This document shows positions 14,384-17,991 of a DNA stretch of 17,991 bases, in pieces. The translations under genes were made by a program, and so were the position numbers. The notes under the pieces were generated by a model. The model did no database searches. It was not told the DNA's origin and saw nothing but the letters and a program-made list of their open reading frames with translations. This stretch comes from Patescibacteria group bacterium UBA4664 (lineage in GTDB: Bacteria > Patescibacteriota > Saccharimonadia > CAILAD01 > BJGX01): NCBI GenBank assembly GCA_943353705.1, contig CALRAY010000003.1:1-17991 (forward strand), read 5' to 3'. Each line of letters begins with the position of its first letter. The first letter of the stretch is position 1.

Positions 14384-14922
14384 CCCAGTGCCGTCTTCAT
14401 GCGCTCTTCAATTTCTTCAATCGTTCCGACTCCATCGACCGATATAAATTTACTTTTGTGCTTATAGTATTCAATAACCTCTTCGGTCTGGCTATGGAAA
14501 ATGTTAATACGATTTTGAATTACATTGCTGACATCATCCATTCTACCCCTCTTAAGCAATCTAGTAATTGCCTCAGAATCAGGGATACTCAGCAGTACAT
14601 AATTGATTAATTCGATATCATTATTTTGTGCATATTCCTCCAGCCATTCTGCCTGATCTAGGCTCCTAGGGTAGCCATCTGCAATTATCAGACTATCTTG
14701 GGCGCAGGAATCGATCTGGTCTTTGATGATATTGTTTACTAGATTGCTATCAACTAAGCCCCCAGACTGCATTACTTTTTTTATATCATCATTTGAATTA
14801 CTCAAGTCTCTTATTAGCTTGCCTACCTTAATAACTTCTATTTTTTTTGATTTGCTCAGTAGGTCTATCTGGGTATCTTTACCGGAACCTGGCAGACCAA
14901 CGATAATTACAAGCTGTTTCAT
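14377..14922 (-). CDS. adk: Adenylate kinase, short-LID form
   Basis: A 181-residue nucleoside monophosphate kinase that interconverts ATP + AMP and 2 ADP. The P-loop is GLPGSGKDTQ (9-18), the AMP-site and base-region block is DGYPRSLDQAEW (82-93), and the LID entry arginines are in KRGRMDDVSNVIQNRI. The LID is short and has no zinc cysteines, which explains a length below the 210-220 residues of the long form. A UMP/CMP kinase-like specificity cannot be excluded from sequence alone, since short-LID enzymes overlap in motif, but pairing with map supports Adk. The start overlaps the dgkA stop by 4 nt (ATGA) and no Shine-Dalgarno is evident, so it probably relies on coupled translation. Confidence 0.92.
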   Translation of the reverse strand: MKQLVIIVGLPGSGKDTQIDLLSKSKKIEVIKVGKLIRDLSNSNDDIKKVMQSGGLVDSNLVNNIIKDQIDSCAQDSLIIADGYPRSLDQAEWLEEYAQNNDIELINYVLLSIPDSEAITRLLKRGRMDDVSNVIQNRINIFHSQTEEVIEYYKHKSKFISVDGVGTIEEIEERMKTALGW

Positions 14923-15287
14923 AGAAAATACTTTTGAATTAACTCTATTATCCTTGGAACGAATACCACAAATGCCACCACCAGCGAACCTATAGCAGTC
15001 AGCAATACGGCTGCCGCCATCATGTCTTTTGTAAGCTCTACGGCATGATTATTTTCTTGGCTTATAAGGTCTAAGGTTTTTTCTATGGCGGTATTAATTA
15101 TCTCTGCAAAAATAACCAGAATAATTGATGTAAAAACAAATAGGAATTCTAAAACGCCGACTTTTAATATTATTGAACCGACGATAGCTAGCCCAGCAAA
15201 AAAAAGATGTATTTTGGCGTTGCGCTCCGACTTTATAACTTCGCGCATTCCCTTTACTGCGTATTTAAAGCTATTTAGTGTGACCAT
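14919..15287 (-). CDS. dgkA: DgkA-family lipid kinase (undecaprenol/diacylglycerol kinase)
   Basis: A 122-residue membrane kinase with three helices (about 26-44, 45-64 and 90-112). The family motif AEIINTAIEKTLDL (61-74) carries the two glutamates corresponding to the catalytic and metal-binding pair in DgkA, and KDMMAAAVLL (87-96) supplies the conserved aspartate. In monoderm bacteria such proteins usually phosphorylate undecaprenol, supplying the lipid carrier for wall synthesis; in proteobacteria they act on diacylglycerol. Because the lineage is probably Gram-positive-like, undecaprenol is the more likely substrate (inference). The start lies 13 nt inside the end of ybeY and the stop overlaps adk by 4 nt. 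The ybeY-dgkA pairing is common in Firmicutes. Confidence 0.95.
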   Translation of the reverse strand: MVTLNSFKYAVKGMREVIKSERNAKIHLFFAGLAIVGSIILKVGVLEFLFVFTSIILVIFAEIINTAIEKTLDLISQENNHAVELTKDMMAAAVLLTAIGSLVVAFVVFVPRIIELIQKYFL

Positions 15288-15721
15288 TTGAAATCTCTGT
15301 ATTCATAATTTAGTTTATTCATGATATCACTCTGGAGGGCATCTAGACTAGTCACCTGCGCAGAATTCTGGTGATCAAAGCCTAGAATATGCAATGTACC
15401 GTGCGCTATCAGCAAGGACAGCTCGGCGTCTTGGCTGATTTTGTTATCTTTGGCCTGCTGCTTGGCAATATCTAGACACACCACTATATCTCCGTCACTG
15501 CTGGAGTTTTTGTCGTCACTATAGTCAAAGCTCAATACATCGGTAGCAGCATCGGTGTTGGCGTATTTAGCATTAAGCTTTTGCATTGTTTTAGAGTCTA
15601 CAAAAGAAATACCAATAATAAGTTCTTTTTTAACAGCAACAGTATCGGATATGGCTTTAGCAATTGCAGCTATTTTATCTTGGCCTAGAGGACTTTTATC
15701 TTCTAAGTGAAAGGTTATCAT
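15275..15721 (-). CDS. ybeY: YbeY, endoribonuclease involved in rRNA maturation
   Basis: A 148-residue metal-dependent RNase of the UPF0054 family, acting in 16S rRNA 3'-end maturation and ribosome quality control. The zinc motif HGTLHILGFDH is at 107-117, with ligands H107, H111 and H117. TDVLSFDY (60-67) and GDIVVCLD (77-84) are the other family blocks. Length and order are typical. It starts 8 nt after yqeY with no obvious Shine-Dalgarno and its end overlaps dgkA. Its position next to rpsU fits a ribosome-related role, since bS21 sits near the 16S 3' end. Confidence 0.97.
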   Translation of the reverse strand: MITFHLEDKSPLGQDKIAAIAKAISDTVAVKKELIIGISFVDSKTMQKLNAKYANTDAATDVLSFDYSDDKNSSSDGDIVVCLDIAKQQAKDNKISQDAELSLLIAHGTLHILGFDHQNSAQVTSLDALQSDIMNKLNYEYRDFKWSH

Positions 15722-15729
15722 AAGATTGT

Positions 15730-16173
15730 CTAGGTGAGTTTTTGCTTAGCTATTTCGGCAATCATTGAGCCATCAGCTTTAGCTTCAGTTTTTTGTCTGA
15801 CCAAGCCAATAACTTTACCCATATCTGCAGGTCCACTAGCGTTGAGCTCAGCAATAGCTGTGTCTACAACTTTTTCTAAATCTTCTCGACTCATTTGCTC
15901 AGGAAGATAATTTTTAATTACTTCTAGTTCGTCCCTCTCTTCTTGGGCTAGGTCTTCGCGCTTAGCATCTTCATATTGCCTAATAGAGTCTTGGTGCTTT
16001 TTAGCCTCTTTTTGGATTACTGAAAGTGTTTCCTGCATGCTTAAATCGTGACCAAGTTCTATCTGATAATTTTTTAGAGCGCTCTTTAATAGACGCAGTG
16101 TGGTAGTGCGTACTTCATCGCGTAGTTTCATCGCCTCGCCTAAATCTGATTCAAGCTGATCGATTAAATCCAT
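15730..16173 (-). CDS. yqeY: YqeY / GatB-like C-terminal domain protein
   Basis: A 147-residue all-helical protein matching the YqeY family (GatB/YqeY domain). Features are the N-terminal helix LIDQLESDLGEAMKLRD, the block TTTLRLLKSALKNYQIE, the conserved YLPEQMSREDLEKVV, and the C-terminal ADMGKVIGLVRQKTEAKADGS that resembles the tRNA-binding tail domain of GatB. By that resemblance it may bind tRNA or assist amidotransferase activity, but its real function is not established. The start overlaps the rpsU stop by one base (TAATG), and the rpsU-yqeY order is widely conserved, suggesting a translation-linked role. Confidence 0.93.
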   Translation of the reverse strand: MDLIDQLESDLGEAMKLRDEVRTTTLRLLKSALKNYQIELGHDLSMQETLSVIQKEAKKHQDSIRQYEDAKREDLAQEERDELEVIKNYLPEQMSREDLEKVVDTAIAELNASGPADMGKVIGLVRQKTEAKADGSMIAEIAKQKLT

Positions 16174-16382
16174 TATCTTTGTCCGAGCATTTCGCGCATT
16201 TTTTGCTCTTTGCGAACACGCTTGCGGATAGCGACTTCTCTAGCTTCGGTCTTAGAGATTGGTTTTTGGAAGTATTTCTTTTGACGGGCAGCAGTCAAGA
16301 TTCCTGACTGAATGACCTTCTTATTGAAACGCCTTACCATATTTTCTACTGATTCATCTTCTTTGCGTGTAACCTGTAACAA
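16173..16382 (-). CDS. rpsU: Ribosomal protein bS21
   Basis: A 69-residue basic protein of the bS21 family, a late-binding protein of the small subunit near the 16S anti-Shine-Dalgarno. Typical features are the acidic-then-basic start (TRKEDESVENMVRRFNKKV), GILTAARQKKYFQKP and a C-terminal run of Arg/Lys (AIRKRVRKEQKMREM). The start codon is TTG at 16382, fixed by a strong AAGGAG 7 nt upstream; no in-frame ATG is available. The use of a weak start on an abundant protein may be a means of autogenous control. It has its own promoter overlapping the end of hisS and is translationally coupled to yqeY. Confidence 0.95.
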   Translation of the reverse strand: MLQVTRKEDESVENMVRRFNKKVIQSGILTAARQKKYFQKPISKTEAREVAIRKRVRKEQKMREMLGQR

Positions 16383-16389
16383 TTTATTC

Positions 16390-16395
16390 TCCTTA
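16390..16395 (-). promoter_or_regulatory. Shine-Dalgarno that fixes the rpsU TTG start
   Basis: AAGGAG on the minus strand, 7 nt before the TTG at 16382. It is one of few strong ribosome binding sites here, and it supports a non-ATG start codon. Confidence 0.8.
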
Positions 16396-16424
16396 AATAT
16401 TTATTGAATTCAAAAATCTGTATA

Positions 16425-16453
16425 ATTTTACCTGAAAAGCGCCAAAAACTCAA
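16425..16453 (-). promoter_or_regulatory. Promoter of rpsU-yqeY-ybeY-dgkA-adk-map
   Basis: On the minus strand, TTGAGT (16448-16453) and TAAAAT (16425-16430) are separated by 17 nt. The -35 overlaps the hisS stop codon. The predicted leader is about 36 nt and carries the rpsU Shine-Dalgarno. Confidence 0.6.
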
Positions 16454-17715
16454 GCCCCTAGGCTAGTTCTGATAGTATCGATTAGTTTGTCCTGCTTGTC
16501 TACCTGCTGATTTCCTGAAGCCATGTCTTTTATAATGGCTTCATTTTGCTGGGCCTCCCTATCTCCAATCACCACTGCGTACTTAGCCCCCAGCTTATCT
16601 GCCAGCGCCAGTTGATCCCCCATAGATTTTTTCGAGAAGTTAGACCGAACCCTAATACCTGCATTTAGGAGCTTTTCTAGTACTACTTCAGCACTGAGTG
16701 AAGCATCCTTACCGATAGCCACCACAAAAACATCTGGGTTAATGGCTTCTGGAACGTAGCTCATTTCCTCTAGCTCAAGTTTTATACGTTCGATGCCTAG
16801 CCCAAAGCCTATGGCTGAGGTTGCGACCCCTCCAAGCTGCTCGACTAAGCCGTCATACCGACCACCTCCGCCCACACTAAAGCTAGCCCCTTCTCTAGAT
16901 GCGATATATTCAAATACGATGTCGTTGTAGTAATCAAGCCCTCTAACCAAGCGAGTATTGAGCTCATACTCAATTCCACAGCCCTCCAGCATCTCTAATA
17001 TGGACTGAAATCTCTCTGCCGATTCCTTACTAAGATAGTCTATGATGTGCGGGGCACCTTCTACCAGCTCCATAACGGCCTCGTCTTTGGTGTCGAGTAT
17101 TCGGAGAGGGTTGCTTTCGAGCTGAGCTTTATTTATTTCAGGAAGCTTATAGCGGTGTGCCTCAAAATAAGACTTTAACACTTCAATATACCTTTGCCTG
17201 TCTTCAGGCGAGCCAATACTATTAATCAAAACCTTATGGGCAATACCTAAGTTATTCAAAAGCCGTGCGCCCATTGCTATTACGTGCACATCTGCGGTAG
17301 TGGTTGAATCGCCAAACACTTCAAACCCCAGCTGATGATGCTGTCGATAGCGTCCAGCCTGTGGCCGCTCATATCTAAAGTGAGGCTCTATGTAATATAG
17401 AGTTACTGGCTTGGGCAAACTACCCATACCATTCTCTATATAGGCTCGCACAACTCCAGCGGTACTTTCGGGCTTAAGAGTTAGGCTGTTATCAGAACGG
17501 TCTTTAAAAGTGTACATTTCCTTGCTTACAACTTCTGTTTCTTCCCCCACAGCTCGAGTAAATAGCTCAGTGCTTTCAATGATTGGGGTTGATATTCTCT
17601 CTGCCCCTGACTGTCTACAGATTTGAACGAAAGTTTCAGTTATGAACGACCAAAGCTTCTGATCGGTCGGAAGGAGGTCTTGCATACCCCTAGGTTTTTG
17701 ATATTTTTTACTCAT
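16450..17715 (-). CDS. hisS: Histidyl-tRNA synthetase
   Basis: A class II synthetase charging tRNA-His. From the chosen ATG at 17715 it has 421 residues and begins MSKKYQKPRGMQDLLP, the typical HisRS opening (PRG-x-D-x-LP). Motif 2 is FRYERPQAGRYRQHHQLGFE, the histidine-specific block is RGLDYYNDIVFEYI, and motif 3 is AIGFGLGIERI. The C-terminal anticodon-binding domain starts near DVFVVAIG. A longer frame extends 12 codons upstream (to a TTG at 17751), but that segment overlaps a promoter and lacks family similarity. The ATG lies 7 nt after TAAAAT with no Shine-Dalgarno, implying a leaderless mRNA. The stop is TGA, showing that UGA is not reassigned. Confidence 0.97.
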   Translation of the reverse strand: MSKKYQKPRGMQDLLPTDQKLWSFITETFVQICRQSGAERISTPIIESTELFTRAVGEETEVVSKEMYTFKDRSDNSLTLKPESTAGVVRAYIENGMGSLPKPVTLYYIEPHFRYERPQAGRYRQHHQLGFEVFGDSTTTADVHVIAMGARLLNNLGIAHKVLINSIGSPEDRQRYIEVLKSYFEAHRYKLPEINKAQLESNPLRILDTKDEAVMELVEGAPHIIDYLSKESAERFQSILEMLEGCGIEYELNTRLVRGLDYYNDIVFEYIASREGASFSVGGGGRYDGLVEQLGGVATSAIGFGLGIERIKLELEEMSYVPEAINPDVFVVAIGKDASLSAEVVLEKLLNAGIRVRSNFSKKSMGDQLALADKLGAKYAVVIGDREAQQNEAIIKDMASGNQQVDKQDKLIDTIRTSLGA

Positions 17716-17722
17716 AGCTATT

Positions 17723-17751
17723 ATTTTAACTAGAAAATCTGGTTTAAACAA
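17723..17751 (-). promoter_or_regulatory. Promoter of hisS, leaderless
   Basis: On the minus strand, TTGTTT (17746-17751) and TAAAAT (17723-17728) are separated by 17 nt, with the ATG 7 nt after the -10. The transcript should begin at or next to the start codon. Confidence 0.6.
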
Positions 17752-17786
17752 ACACGGTCCAATTGAACAACTATTTTATAGCCGTT

Positions 17787-17823
17787 TATAGAGCATTAAA
17801 AAATAGCTAATTAAAGCTCTATA
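17787..17823. repeat. 8-bp perfect inverted repeat upstream of hisS
   Basis: TATAGAGC (17787-17794) and GCTCTATA (17816-17823) flank a 21-nt AT-rich spacer. No T-run follows on either strand, so it is not a clear terminator; it could be an operator or a cruciform. The 10-mer TTTATAGAGC of its left arm recurs at 12321-12330 in the ftsA-ftsZ gap. The rest of 17752-17991 is strongly AT-rich, and no gene was recognised in it. Confidence 0.4.
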
Positions 17824-17991
17824 ATGTGCATAAAAAATTAATCATTATTAATCGTAAAAACACTAAATAACACCTTTAAATAGTTTGGTAAAATATATTA
17901 TGCGATACAATGAACAAATTACTTATTCTTTAGCTTTATGTCTATAATTTCTAATTGATGAGTCCTACGTTCTTGCCATATATTTTCGCTC

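Noticed and set aside
16450..17751. Longer hisS start at 17751
   Set aside because: It is a TTG inside the -35 of the probable hisS promoter, and the added residues lack similarity to HisRS; the ATG at 17715 fits the family N-terminus.
1..17991. UGA-to-Gly recoding as in some CPR phyla
   Set aside because: hisS, dgkA and rodA end at TGA at the expected family lengths, and no gene has in-frame TGA codons.

Overview
The window looks like a chromosomal segment of a small-genome Patescibacteria (CPR) bacterium, most likely Saccharibacteria (TM7). This lineage call is an inference from gene content and layout, not from a marker tree. The supporting signs are moderately AT-rich DNA, very tight gene packing, a housekeeping run hisS-rpsU-yqeY-ybeY-dgkA-adk-map-ftsA-ftsZ-nrdR, and several actinobacterial-type proteins (CtpE-like P-type ATPase, Rv2466c-like DsbA protein). 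UGA is used as a normal stop (hisS, dgkA, rodA), so the UGA=Gly code of Gracilibacteria/Absconditabacteria does not apply.

Left part (1-5166): the C-terminal end of a RecD/Dda-like helicase (+) converges on a heliorhodopsin gene (-) that has its own promoter and ribosome binding site. Behind it lies an unrecognised 161-residue protein (-). That gene is divergent from a CtpE-like cation P-type ATPase (+), whose stop codon overlaps that of a convergent DsbA-family oxidoreductase (-).

Right part (5183-17715), all on the minus strand. Transcription runs from hisS (own promoter, leaderless) to rpsU (own promoter, TTG start, good SD) and on through yqeY, ybeY, dgkA, adk and map, which nearly all overlap or touch. 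ftsA then has its own promoter with almost no leader. ftsZ follows after a 241-nt gap with a promoter and a leader hairpin, then nrdR, then a small Cys-less thioredoxin-like protein. Next comes a T-box riboswitch leader in front of ileS, rodA and a membrane-anchored nuclease, which overlap one another by 4 nt. The set covers translation (HisRS, IleRS, bS21, YbeY, YqeY, Map), nucleotide metabolism (Adk, NrdR), lipid carrier recycling and wall synthesis (DgkA-type kinase, RodA), division (FtsA, FtsZ) and probable extracellular DNA scavenging (nuclease).

The main points of interest are: the heliorhodopsin, with its Schiff-base lysine intact but the TM1 histidine replaced; the T-box that appears to place a wall-synthesis gene and a nuclease under isoleucyl-tRNA control; and a recurring promoter arrangement in which the -10 box lies 6-7 nt (10 in ftsA) before the start codon with no Shine-Dalgarno, implying leaderless mRNAs. 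No tRNA, rRNA, CRISPR array, insertion sequence or prophage gene was seen. No gene-free stretch exceeds 300 bases; the longest are 12115-12355 and 17716-17991.
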